DNA of 64,000 bases. Source: Monocercomonoides exilis (taxonomy: Eukaryota; Preaxostyla; Oxymonadida; Polymastigidae). Below, in pieces: positions 35,050 to 46,996 of the stretch; position 1 is the first letter of the stretch, and each line of letters starts with the position of its first letter. Location of the stretch: the NCBI GenBank assembly GCA_001643675.2, contig LSRY02000001.1, positions 1,920,001 to 1,984,000 on the forward strand, written 5' to 3'. A program made the translations under genes and the position numbers. The notes under the pieces were generated by a model. That model searched no databases. It was given only the letters and a program-made list of their open reading frames with translations, and was not told where the DNA came from.

Positions 35050-37913
35050 CAAACAGTTTGTATCAAACAATTTTCTTTCATCATCAGCACCTGCAATTGA
35101 TCCTTCGGATGCTTCTGCGTCATCAGCTTCAAACACGTCGGATGTGGTGTTGGACGACATCGAGAGGCGGCTGCGGATTATTGTGCCAGAGGCGGCTGGA
35201 GTGTATGGGCAGCACATTCCGCTGTCGCTGCAGCTGCTGCTATCGCCGTGGGAGCAGCAGGCACAACGGGAATATGTTGTGGCACGGTGTGTTGTGCTGC
35301 ATGTGGGTTCTTTGTGCGTGAGTACAATGTGGTGCTTTCGGCGACACTTTCTGCATCGCTGGTGGTTCAGTTTCCTTTTCTTGCAACTTCAGCTAGATAG
35401 AATTCCAGGAGCAAGCAAAGCTTTGCGGTGTTGAACATGACTGCGCTCAAATCTATCAATGAACTGCTTGATCCATCATTGATGTGATTGGAGATTGTGC
35501 GGCTGGAATCGTGATCGCTGCAGTCGAGGCTTGTGGCGGTGAAGTGATGGAGAGAGAGGATGAAGTGATGGGGCGAGGGGTTGCAGTGTGTGAAGCGGTG
35601 GAGATTGCGGAGAAGGGGCAGTCGGAGGCATGGCTGAGGAGAAGGATATGGTTCTGTCTCCAGCAGCGATTGCGTTGGCAGTTCCAAAGTGCGAGTTGAT
35701 AGAGAGGAATGTGATGGGAATGAGGCCAAAGGCGTGTATCCAACGACATACAGAGAGTTTGTGGAAAGAATAAAACAAAACCAGATGAAGCTGGAAGAAG
35801 CAATTGCGCTGCTGATTGTGGAGGCGCTTGGGCTGAGTCGGCTGAGGTTTGTGAAGGCGGAGACATGGATTGCGATTTTTTCAGAGAGTCGCCTGCAACA
35901 AATGCTGAACAATGCACTCACTTTGCGTGCCTGCTATGTAACATCGGAATTCGCGAGAAATAAGAATGTTTCAGCAGGAAAAGAATATGAGTGTTTGAGT
36001 ATTTCTTCAATGAAAAGTCGAATTGAAATAACTGGAGATGTGGAGCAGTTGTAAACATCAGTTGACCGTTTGACAATGATTGAGGAAAAAGACAAATTCG
36101 ATGAAAAAGTTGAGGAAGAAACTTGCTTTCTTTGTGCTGGGTGATAGGAAGAATAGGAAGAGGAAGAAGAAGAGGAATGGGGAGGAGATGTTGAGCGAAG
36201 GCAGAATAGAAGAGTGCTCGTTGTTGTTGAATCTGGTGGTGAGCTGAAGAGAAGTGTTCTGGTTTAACAAGGCAGTCAACGAATGATGTGTGTGATTTGC
36301 AGATAAGCGGTTTGTGACTGTGCTGGACGAACTGAACATGCTGCTACCAAGAAGTCGTACAGCTTCGTGAATCAACGAACGTAGATACAGCAGAAGCACA
36401 ACACCGAAGAAGCAGTTGTTTCTGGAGCCGTGCGAGATTTTGGTTCTATATTCAACAGGGGGGTGGCATGGATGAAGCAGACTATTGAAGAAGACTTGGT
36501 AAACAAGTTCTGTGCTCTTTTAAGAACGTTTCAGGTACAAAGCAGAGGAGCGCGAGTTTGCTTGTCGTATCTGCATCGTCAGGAAGGAGTTGATTCAAAT
36601 GCTTTGCATGCTTCTTGCAGCATATGCATATGCGATGCAATGACGTGGTAGCGCAGGTTGGAATGATACGTGGATGATTGGGAAAATGCTATGTCAAAAA
36701 CGGCGGAGTGTGTTGAAATGACATGGATACCAGAGAAGGAGCAGAAGCAGGTTATGAAAAGGAGATGCCGAGCAATTGCACGTTGATAAAGTGAGCTCAT
36801 GCTTTTGTAAGTGTGTTTGATGACCCGTCTGATGCGTAGACGCAGGTAACACGGTTGCATGAGTGGAGGCAGGCAGAGATGCAGACAGCAAAGGTGGAGT
36901 TGTCATTCTTCAATTTGGAAAAGAGGCTGGACACAGAAAAAGATAACTTCCATTTGTGGTTGAAGTCAGCAGCGTGGCTAAGGAATACAATGGATTAAAA
37001 GTCTGTACTGATGCATCAGGTTGTGACGAAGAAGACTTGGAGGATTGAGGCAAGCTCAGATGCATGGGATACGATCTGTGTCGGAGAAAGTGGAGGGATG
37101 ATGGCAGACATGATGGAGAGAATAAGGAAGAAGATGATGATGAACATTGTGATAGGAGAGGGAACGGGAGCAGCGCAGAACTGGAGGAGAAGCGTTTCAG
37201 ACTGGAAGAACATCAACTTTTAGGGGGTTTCAACAACAGTTGTGCTGAACGAAGCACCAAGGGAATGGAAGAGGAGGCGTGTGGTTATTTCGACGGAAGT
37301 GATTGCAGGGAAGGGGCAGAGCATTACCGTAGTGACAACAGCCGATGAGAGCGAGGAAGCGATGGTGATGGATGCGGATCAAGTTTGTGTCACGGAAGAA
37401 GGAAAATTGAGGGAAAAGAAGAAGGAGGAGGAGAAGGACGATTGAGTGAAATACGGCTGATGAATGTGTTTGACCCGAAGAAGCATGTTTTGCAGAAGAT
37501 GCACTCGGCGCTGATTCTGCCAGAAAAAGTACTGAGAAGCAGATGTTGGGAAGCAGAAGATGAGAAGGATGAAGAAAAGAAGGAAGAAAAGAAGGAACAG
37601 AAGGAGAAGGAGAAGGAGAAAATAAAATCATCGACATCAACATCATCAAGATGTGAAAGTGAATGTTCCAGATCAAATGGGAAGAAGACAGGAGGAGTGT
37701 CGTTGAAGATAGCATATCTTTCGAAATGTGTTGCGACGAGGAAGAAAAAAGATCTGTCGACATCTTCATATGAATGCTACAGTTGCTTTGGAGGAATTCT
37801 TCATCTGCTGAAGTGCGTGATGAAGGCGAAGACGAAGAAGAATGAGGGAGACGAGGCAAAAGTGAGGGCATTTGATGTGTGGTGTAATGCGTTTGAGGAG
37901 CTGTACAAGTTTG

Positions 37914-38010
37914 TTGATGAGGATGAGGATGAGGATGAAGATGAGGATGAGGATGAGGATGAAGATGAAGATGAAGATGAATATGAATATGAAGATGAAG
38001 ATGAAGAGAA
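37914..38010 (+). repeat. GATGAG/GATGAA hexamer tract
   Basis: A run of GAT-GAG and GAT-GAA units encoding alternating Asp and Glu in one frame, inside the decayed block. Confidence 0.85.
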
Positions 38011-38592
38011 AGAAGAAGAAATTCCAAGAGTTTTGCGATCAAGACAGCGAATTTACATATGAGCAGTTTCATGGTCTGATGTTCAAAAGTTCATCGAAAT
38101 ACTTTGCGAAAGCGATTCGGCCTAGTTGAGCAAGCAAAAATAAGAAGATAATTAACCACTATTTTCAGGGCTCGTGCGATGTGGGGATGTTTGAGGAATA
38201 CGCAGAGACAGCTTTGTGTGCTGGGCCGAATGCAGTGGAGCAAGTGCCTGTGCCGGCAAGACTGGTGGAGTTGGGGCAGAAGGCGAAGAAAAGAGGAGAA
38301 GGAAGAGGAGAAGGAAGAGGAGAAGGAAGAGGAGAAGAATTACTTAAGAGGAGTGTGAGGAAATGTGTGGTGCTTGTGGAGAATGTGAAAGTGAAGATGA
38401 AGAAGCAAGCGAGATATAAGAAAGAAGAGGAGAAGATGTTTGAGACAGTGCTTCGATCGGGATTGGATGTTGAGGGGTTGATTGAGGCAGAAGAAGAAGA
38501 AGTTAGAAGAAAGAGCAGTGTGAAAGGAGCATCGGCGCGAGCATTCAACGAAAGAAGGGTTTTGTCACAAGATGAAAGTACATATCAGAACG

Positions 38593-38799
38593 ATGGAAGT
38601 GAAGGTGATTTGAGTTTGCGTTTCGAATGAGATGGCAATGATAAAGCTAATGGAGCTTGTGCAGAATAAAGAAGGGATTCTGCCTGACATGCAGAAGATT
38701 ATTTTCAACGATGTGCAGCTGAGTGACATGCGCGCAATGGGCGGGTGAAACATTCGGAACAATGACGAGCTGAAGCTGATGCTGTGTCTGCTTGGAGGT
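38593..38799 (+). pseudogene. Broken ubiquitin-like domain
   Basis: One frame reads MEVKVI, then a TGA (38611-38613), then a stretch with VQNKEGILPDMQKIIFNDVQ and LSDMRAM, a second TGA (38746-38748) and NIRNNDELKLMLCLLGG. This follows the order of ubiquitin (IQDKEGIPPDQQRLIF, QLEDGRTL, YNIQKESTLHLVLRLRGG), including the terminal Gly-Gly and a length of 69 codons against 76. With two in-frame stops it cannot be translated whole. It could be a remnant of a ubiquitin-like domain in a larger decayed protein. Confidence 0.6.
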
Positions 38800-41340
38800 G
38801 CAACTGAAGCGAAATAGCAGATGAGGCAGACGAAGCAGATTGAAAGAGAGGTGAGGTTGAGTGGTAGAATGGCAATGTCGATGGTTGAGACGGCAGGAGC
38901 AGGTGCATTGGCAGTGCTGATGCTGATAACGGTGACGCAATCGAATGCAATACAGAGAATGAGCAAGCAGGAGCGATGCCTCGAAAAGCATTTCAGATTG
39001 TCCACTAATTTTCAGCGGATGTTCAGTTAAGTACTAAGAAGATGGAGAATATTGAAGCAGAGAATGAGCGTTATGACTTTGCATCTTCTTCTTGTGGCTC
39101 TTTTGCAGATAGTGGTGGAGGTGGTGTTGAGGAAGAAGAAGAGATAGCCAATTGTGAAGTTCCTGCAGGTGGAACATTCAAAGGAAGAGATGGAGAAATA
39201 ATATTATCGCGCGAAGACTATTCTGACTGCTCCAATTGAGTGGAGCCATTTCTATCTGGATGATGAGCGATATCTGCTTTGGGGAGCTGTAGAAGGGAAA
39301 GAATGCGATGTTTGAAGGTGCATGAAGGTTCTTCCTTTTGTGTCGGTGAATGTGATTGAAGGCACTGATACGTTTACGTCAGCAGCGTTTGTTGCCGCAC
39401 TGACAGATATTTGTGTGCGGCCGGTTTGTGTAGAAAAGGTATTAAAGACGATGAGATGAAGTGGAAGTTCTTCTATTTGAAGAATGAAAACAGCAGCTGT
39501 GTTGTTTGTGAAGGAGGTGGAGTGGTTTGATGAAAAAAAGAAGTGAAAGAAAAGGAAAGAGAAAGAAAAGGATAAAGGCAAACGATAAAACACAGATCGG
39601 TGTTGAACGGGCCAAGCAAATGCATGCACATGAAATCGGTAGTTGTGCAGGAGTTTGTATATGATGTGGGCTAAATGTGGGAAGTGAAAGAGGAAGGGTG
39701 GAAGGTGAGGAAGTATGTTGGATGGGAGAAGATGCGAGCAGGGTGTGTGTGTGTGTGCGATGCGGTTCTGACGAACACGAAGAGGTGCAGAGGTCTGTGG
39801 AGGTGCTGATGCAAGTGCCAGGAGGGTCGATTGTGCTGCAAAGGGGCAGTGCGACGAGGACACAGAGCGTTGTTTTGGGGGCGTATGGGACGAAGACGGT
39901 GTCGTATGCGTTCTATTTCCCGGAGGGTGGGGAGTTTGTGCACTATCCGGCGCAAATGGCAATGCGAGGGCATTTGATGTACTGCAGTCGAGAAGGACAA
40001 AGATACTTGTGGCAGAGCGCGTTGCTGCACAGCCAGAGCGAAGAGATTGGGCGTATGTGTCGCAGGAGGCAGAGATAATAGTGTTGCTGGAGTTTTAGGA
40101 GAAGGAGAATCTCCTCAAAGCGGATGAAAAATTTTCAATGATAATGTTATGGAGGGAGGAGAAGAATATGTTTGAGAGTGTGATTGTGTGATGTTTCCTG
40201 CGTGTGAAGATGACTGTGACGAAAGCAGATGTGTGTGCGCTTCAGTGTTGCCCGTTTATCAATGTGCGGACTTTTGTGTTAGGGAAAGAGTGCCAAAAAT
40301 GTGAATATGAAAAATCTTAAATAAAATTAAATATAAAAGAAAAAAAAGTTTCAAACCATCGGTTATAATAATTATTATGTTAATTTTTACTAGTAAAAGT
40401 CATATTTGATTCCACAAAAATAGATATTCATTCTGAGTTTAAAGAAAATCCGAATGAATTCAAACATCTGCAATAATCAGAATTCTTGCTAATTCATAAA
40501 AAAGAATCGATGCACACTATGAAAATTTCATGAATAAGCAATTACAAAATAAACTGAAAAACGCTATCACATATTTATCATTAATTCTCAATTTTTAATT
40601 TTGATCAAAAAAGTTGATACATAATTTTTTGAAAAATATATATCTTCTCATAAAAAAGTTTGTTATGAGCCTACTAACATCACTGTGTGAGTTTTATATT
40701 TTCATTTGTATTATGGTAACGGAGTGTTTTTTTATTAACTTTCATGGGACTAATTTTTGATCCATAGCGACTTTTCAAAAAGAATTACCCATATATAAAA
40801 ACCTTCATATTCAAACCCTGATTTCTTTAAAATGAAGTTTAAATGAAATTTCTTTTTTGGTTTTATGAAATTCATAAAGTTTTATTGTTAAAATTAGTCA
40901 CAAAAACTCAAAAACCTAACAGAAAAAATGATCAAATGCATTGATATTTTTGGTGTTATTATGTTTCATCGAGATAATTATTAATGTTGAAAGATTATTC
41001 TTATTTTGACAAGGGATTTATCACAGACTTGTGTTGTTGAGTACGTTAAGCTCTGTTTCGATTCAGTTTATTGATTTTTTTAAGGAAATAATCACAACTT
41101 GTTAAATGATACGCTTTTGCTTAAATATGAACTTTTCAATGCGACTTTAGTTATTCCTGTGAAACAACGAAAGTGGGAACAGAAATAAAATCAATATTAG
41201 GGTTTCTCTTTTTGAAAAGACGCAAATGTTTCATATCCGTCTGAAAGAAAAACAGACTTTATAAAAACATTTTTTGCTCAATATCCATCAAATTTCTCCG
41301 CAATGCACTTAATTTCTTATAAAAAATGATAGAATATGTT

Positions 41341-41543
41341 GCTGATCCTTTTTGAAATCATTCTTTTGTTCGAGTTTTGATCAAAATTTAAATCTCCATG
41401 GGATTTTTGAAAAATTGAACAAAACTGATAATATACGTTGTTTAGGATGTTGTTAATGCAGAAACAAATTTTTTTCTCAATCCCATTGAAATAAAAAATT
41501 TGATCAAATCTCGAACGAAAGAATGATTTCAAAAAGGATCAGC
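41341..41543. mobile_element. Short hairpin MITE-like element
   Basis: Terminal inverted repeats of about 45 bp start GCTGATCCTTTTTGAAATCA on the left and end TGATTTCAAAAAGGATCAGC on the right, with one or two mismatches. The total is 203 bp. No coding capacity. Confidence 0.65.
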
Positions 41544-41563
41544 CATGTCTAAATTTTTTTGAA

Positions 41564-41606
41564 AAGTTCCTTTTGTTTTATTTGAAATTAAAACAAAAGG
41601 AACTTA
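41564..41606. repeat. Perfect short palindrome
   Basis: AAGTTCCTTTTGTTTTA and its reverse complement TAAAACAAAAGGAACTT are separated by a few bases. It could form a 17-bp stem. It may be a deletion product of a hairpin element. Confidence 0.7.
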
Positions 41607-42076
41607 ACAAAAAAAATAATGACATATTCTTCTGTTCAAATACAAAAAGCTTGAAGTATTATTTGCTAAAGAAAATCGAAATAGTGTTATGATTCTATCT
41701 TGACCTTTTTTCGAAATCAAGACCCTTTCCTTTTTTGCCTTTCCAACAGCTAGACACAAGCCTGTTAAAAAATAATAAATAACCAGAACTGTTTATTATA
41801 TAATAATCAAATTATTAAGATATTTTTTTTCAATATTTCATATTTTATAAAAAGATCAAGGATTATAATAATTATATGTTTTGATCATTGGCTTGCAGTT
41901 TTTTCATCGAATACTTATCCACAGAAATTTTAAGCTTTCATATCACAAAACATCGTTTTTTTTATATTATTTAGTTGTTTGAAACATTCTCAACTAGTTT
42001 TTTTAAATATTTTTTCTCATTTCACACATTATTCAAAAAAACATGATTTCATAAATAAATGAACTTTTGTTTTGTT

Positions 42077-42784
42077 CACCTAAAATTATTCAAGATAGAA
42101 AAAGTTTAATTCAAAATCGAAAAAGTTTTAAACAACATCAAAAAATTTTTATTAAACATCGAAAATGTTTTATTCAAAATCGAAAAAAAAAGATAATTTG
42201 TTCAGAATTTCAATTCAAGTCAAAACCAAAATATTTTCATTAACACAAATGTTGATAATAACATATGTTTATTTATTGGAAATGTTTTTCTTTCGTTTTT
42301 GACTGCTGTTTTCTATGATAAAGACTGATATTCATTGATCCTTTTCTCATTTTGAAAATTGAAAATGTTATATTTTATCAGCTTCCAATGCAATAAATGA
42401 AATTCAAAACATTTTGTTTTGAAAAAATGACATAAATTTCTGTCTTTTTGCACAAAAAACAAGATCATGAACTATCTTATCACCTTTATTTTTTGCTCAA
42501 ATTCCTTGATATCACCTGAATACATGTGAAGAGTTTTATTATAATTCAGTTTTATCCTATTTCCACGATTTCACACAATCAAACACCAAAAAAAAAACAT
42601 CAAAATTTTTTTTCCAATTTGAATTAACAAATTTCTCAGATCGTGCTTCGAAATAAAAGAAACTGACATGAGCATGATTTTTTAAAATTTTTTCAGATTT
42701 TTTGATGATATAGAATTTTCGATGTTGAATTGAACTTTTTCGATTTTGAATTCAAGTTTTTCGATGTTGAATAATTTTTGGTGT
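42077..42784. mobile_element. Degenerate fold-back element, second copy
   Basis: The left end reads CACCTAAAATTATTCAAGAT followed by about four decayed AAAATCGAAAAAGTTTTA-type units (to about 42190). The right end has inverted units (TTCGATGTTGAAT, TTTTTCGATTTTGAAT) ending GAATAATTTTTGGTG. These are the ends and repeat units of the element at 2641-5499. About 500 bp of AT-rich DNA lies between. Confidence 0.6.
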
Positions 42785-44336
42785 AATTAAATGAAACGAA
42801 ATAATAATAAAATATGTCATGAAATGGGGTAAAATATATTTCTTCAAGCATTTTCATTGAAAAATTTTGCACTTTTCATTGACTTTTTGCGAAAAAAAAA
42901 CATTATGAAAATGGTTCTATTTTTTGACATTCGTGAAATGTTGGAAAACTTTATGTTTTATTTCAATGACACCTGTATACGGATATGAAAATCAAATTAA
43001 TTTCAAAATCTGATATAGTGAAATAAAGTTATGAGTGAAGCAATTTTTCAATGCCTTGTGCAAAAAAAAGCTTGAAAGTCCGTATTTTCCCCCAAATGAT
43101 TTCTTTAAGAAAAATCAACTAAACATCTATATATGGAAACTATTTTCGGATCAAAATATTATGTGTTCTACCATTTCGCATCAAATTCTTGTTCAATTCT
43201 TTTTCATTTCAGGATGAAACAAAAATATACAATTTAAAATACCTTGTTTTAATTTTTTATGTTCTAAAAAATTTTTTTGTAAAGTTCATTTTGATAAATT
43301 ATCAAATAATATGAAAATTTTATATTTTGATCAAATTTTTGTTTCCACTCACCAAATAACGCTGTCTTGAAAACAAAATCTTGACAATTTTTTATATCCA
43401 ATCAAGAAAAGTTTCGTGAGTGGGAACAGAAATTTGATCGAAATATGAAATTTTATCTTTATTTGAAAATTTAACAAAAAGAACTTTTCAAAAAATTTTT
43501 GACATGTGAACAAAAAATATAAATAATACAAAATAACTGAAAGTTGTGAATAATTTTGATTAAATTGTTTATTTGTTTATTTTTTGTTTCAAACTTTTGC
43601 TAAGCTTGAAAAAAGCTTCAGAAAATTTCAAAAAAAAGGTTGAGATTAATTTTTGAGGTCAAGATTAAACATGCACACTTGATTCAATTTTATTTGACAC
43701 AGAAATTAAGCATTAGTCGCTTTTCAAAAAAATGACCGATATGTATTTTTTTGATTTGTTTGCAATTTTGACAAAATGAATTTTCAAAAAAAATTATTCA
43801 CGAAAATAGAAATAAAGAAAACAATTTTAACAAAAAGCTCATTCATATACGATCAGGTGATTGATTAATAATGTTATTATAAAAATAGTCAAAAAATCAA
43901 ATTAGAAAAAAAAAATCAATCAAAACACAAAAAATTAACAATTTTCAGAAATATTTTTTTGTACAGTTTAAGGAATTGTGAATAAAGTTACAAATTAGTT
44001 TTTTGAAACCGAACTTTATTCTTTGTTGTTTCTTTTAAACTTTGGTTTCAATCATCGATTGATGGAATGAATTGTGTCCAAAAATAGCTTTTCAAGTTTG
44101 AAAAAACAAACATTTCAACCTTTCTTAAAGCTTGCATTTTTTTGAAGGGTAATTTTGAAATAAGAAATGAATAGAAAGAAAGAAAAGAACAAAAATGCGT
44201 TTGCCAAAACATTGATTTTCATTCTATTTTTATGCTATTTATAAATAAAAAAAAACCTCAATTTTTCTGGAAAAAAAAATTTACTGCTTCTTTGCTTTTT
44301 TAAATCGTATTATCTTTAACAAACATAATGAATATT

Positions 44337-46004
44337 TCACCTCCAACTTGTTGGTTTATCAGAAGAATTCTTTTTGAATGAAGGCTTCTTCATCTTCTTC
44401 ATCATCAAAAGAGTGCAAGTTCCGCCAACATGCCCAGCTCCGGCCTGAAGGAAATGAATTGTTAAAAAGATAAAGTTAAAAAATAAAAATAAATGAAAAG
44501 AGAAAATGAATATTAAAATTTTAAAAGAAGTTATAATAAATTCATAAAAATTTACGAAATTATTACATTAACCACGAAACAGTAACAAATTAAAAGCTCT
44601 AAAAATTTCAAATAATTTTTGAAAATAGTTACAAACAGCAAATCGAATCTTTTTTGGTATGTTAGTGTAATACACAGGCTGCCTCTTTCCGTTCAAATAC
44701 AAAAAGCACCTCCTCTTCTTCAAGTCAACCTCCATTCCAACTTTGTCTCCGTCGCTCCACCTCTCACAGCCGTAGGATGGCGAGGCGCACTGATAGCAGC
44801 TGCCCGCCGAGTTGTAATCCATCGACATCGAGTCATTTCCAAAGCAGGCACTGCCTGACTTGCACAGCTCAGAACAGATCCCCACCACAGGATTCCATGC
44901 CCCGCCGCGGTGGGACATCATCTGGATCACACAGTGCCAAATGCCCTTTGTGAAGAGCTTGTCCACAAACACCATTGTTCCTTCCCCAACCGTCCATGTC
45001 ACCACTGCCCTCTTCACGGAAATCCCCATAGACATCTTCTTTGACCAATAATATTGAACCTCTGTTTGTTAAGGAAGGAAAGCAGATTGGGGGAGGGAGA
45101 AAGGAGGATGAGTATTTGAATTGAAAAAATTTTCGATAAATAAAGTGATAATAATAATTATTTTATAAATTTCCAAAAAAATCTTTTTTCTCAACAAAAA
45201 CTTAATAAAATTCAATTTCTCCAACTTTTCTGAAAACATATGATACTTGCAATCAAAACATACTTCCTTTAACTGGGTACAATCCTTTTTTTGACGAATC
45301 TTCCGAGCTTGAAGAATCGTCATCATCTTCTTCATCTGATGATGACGAATCTTCATCACTTTCTGACTCTTCATCCGAAGTAGAATCATCGCTGTCATTT
45401 GACGAACTGGAATCCTCACTATCTTCTTTCTTCTTCTCCTCCTCTTCTTCAAGTTTTTTCTTTTTTGACTCCGCATCCTGAATTTGTTAAAAAAATTAAA
45501 TATTTCAAAATAAAATGATTCTTTCCTCAAAACAAGTTTAATACAACCATTGCACAACCTTAACAGAAATATTTTGTTCATTCAATTCAGATATAAATCC
45601 TGCTTCTGGCTTTAGGTTTTTCTCAATAAGCTTTCGAAACGTTGGCTGAGGAACAATAGCCTGACGAAGCTGAGGTGGAAGCTGTTGACCTTTTTCTCTT
45701 GAATGAGCAGCTGTTAAGAAAATAAAAAAGCAATTAGAAATTAACTTTATGTTTAAAATTACAAACAAAGCCGAATTGACATCTGCTCAGTAACTGCTGA
45801 AACTTGTTCTTCATCCATTTCAAAATTTGTCTTTAAAATATCAGAAACTTTTTGCTTAGCTTCTGATTTAATTAGGGATCTCAGCACAAGGCCAACCTGG
45901 CGAAGTGTAGAAATCATAGATTCTTTCATAGCTGCAAAAGAAGGAAGAACTTGAACTCCAAGTGCAACCAAAAGCTCGTCTTGATTTAATAGGTACTTCG
46001 TCAT
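44337..46004 (-). CDS. SPRY-domain protein, 5 exons
   Basis: Exons 46004-45767, 45710-45559, 45477-45264, 45061-44637 and 44444-44337 join in phase to 378 residues. Residues 1-130 are helical and unrecognised. Residues 131-195 are Lys/Glu followed by a Ser/Asp/Glu tract. Residues from about 202 to 360 form a SPRY domain, with landmarks KRAVVTWTVGEGTMVF, GDKVGMEVDLKKRRCFLYLN and GKRQPVYYTNIPKKIRFA, continued by AGAGHVGGTCTLL in the last exon. SPRY domains bind partner proteins, so an adaptor role is likely. The donor GTTTGTAA is used at both exon 1 and exon 4, which supports the last junction. An alternative donor 4 bases downstream would change the tail. There is no signal peptide or membrane segment. 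Confidence 0.78.
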
Positions 46005-46996
46005 GAATGTTATGAATCAATTTAGCACTTGCAATCCAGGTCTTTAAACAAAGAAAAAATTGATCAATCCCTCAACATTTCCATGTAAACAATGATCGAA
46101 AAGACGGGTTTGGCTTTTATTCATGAAAAATGTGTATACATACATTCAACAACGAATGAAAAATTTCATTAAAAAAGCTTGAAAGATAAACAATTGATTT
46201 TTGTTAGAAATTTCCAATTATTAATTATCATTCAATGAAAATAATTGTTATCCTTTGTTGATATTTCAAAGGCACCTTGAAAGATGCTATTTCAAAGCAG
46301 TTATTAAAAAGTTAACATTTGAGAAGAAGAAATAAAAAAAATATCAATGAATAAAAATATGTGAGTAATGCCAGCTCTTTCATTTTTTCAACACAACCAT
46401 CCAGGTTTATTATACATCTTTAGCAAAAGCAAACAAAAATTTTTTGACTTCATTTTTTTTCCCATTTATGTTTCTTGCAAGTTACATTTCTGGTAAGAGC
46501 AGAAGATAGGGGTATCAAAAATCTTAAAGCTAATCATTCATCCTACATAATAATCAAGCCACATGCTATTTATTAGATAAATAATAACAATTTTTTAGGT
46601 TTGGAGAAAAATTAGTGTGTATCAATGAATAAATCTTGAAAAAAAGAAACCCAAAATATTAAGTTAAAAAATAATTTTGAAGCATCACTGTTATCCTCAA
46701 CTTTAAAATCTTCTTTAAATGTGACACCATTGAAAAGCAAGATATTATGTCCTGTTTTTGTGTATTTAACGGTAATTATTAAACTTTTCCTTTTTATATC
46801 AAATTTATTAAATGGAACAAAATATTAAAAACCTTTAAAATGAATAGGAATATGAAATTGTTTGTTTCATTTTTCCTTCATAATTTTCTTATTTGACATG
46901 TAACTTATATGAAACACATGAATAAATGTGAATATCATTTTTATTACAAAATATTGCAAAACAATGAAAAAACTTTGGTACCCCTATTTTCTGCAT
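46005..46996. other. AT-rich intergenic DNA
   Basis: No gene seen between the SPRY gene and the 3' end of the phosphatase gene. Confidence 0.7.

Larger units (their letters stand above)
35050..40320 (+). pseudogene. Decayed GC-richer coding block
   Basis: Base composition rises well above the flanks and is G-rich on the plus strand. Many plus-strand stretches look protein-coding, but each is cut by stops or frame changes after 50-200 codons. Examples are the LDDIERRLRIIVPEAAG stretch (about 35150-35215), YREFVERIKQNQMKLEEAIA (about 35750), KVELSFFNLEKRLDTEKDNF (about 36890-36950), VRAFDVWCNAFEELYKF (about 37864-37912), a (Glu-Asp)n run (37914-38010) and GAYGTKTVSYAFYFPEGGEF (about 39880-39940). 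A ubiquitin-like segment is described separately. I cannot reconstruct a single intron-exon gene through it and do not recognise the parent protein or proteins. The simplest reading is one or more large genes in decay. Heavy sequence error is the alternative. Confidence 0.5.
40321..44336. other. AT-rich repeat-relic region
   Basis: About 4 kb without a supported gene. It holds a 203-bp hairpin element (41341-41543), a small palindrome (41564-41606), a decayed fold-back element (42077-42784) and several copies of a dispersed CTTTTTGAAAAG(T/A)CGC motif (minus-strand copies near 40768 and 43719, plus near 41213). Confidence 0.6.

Noticed and set aside
45069-45581. Basic Met/Arg-rich 170-residue frame on the minus strand
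   Set aside because: The Ser/Asp/Glu frame of the same exon joins in phase with the SPRY exons on both sides. The basic frame does not.
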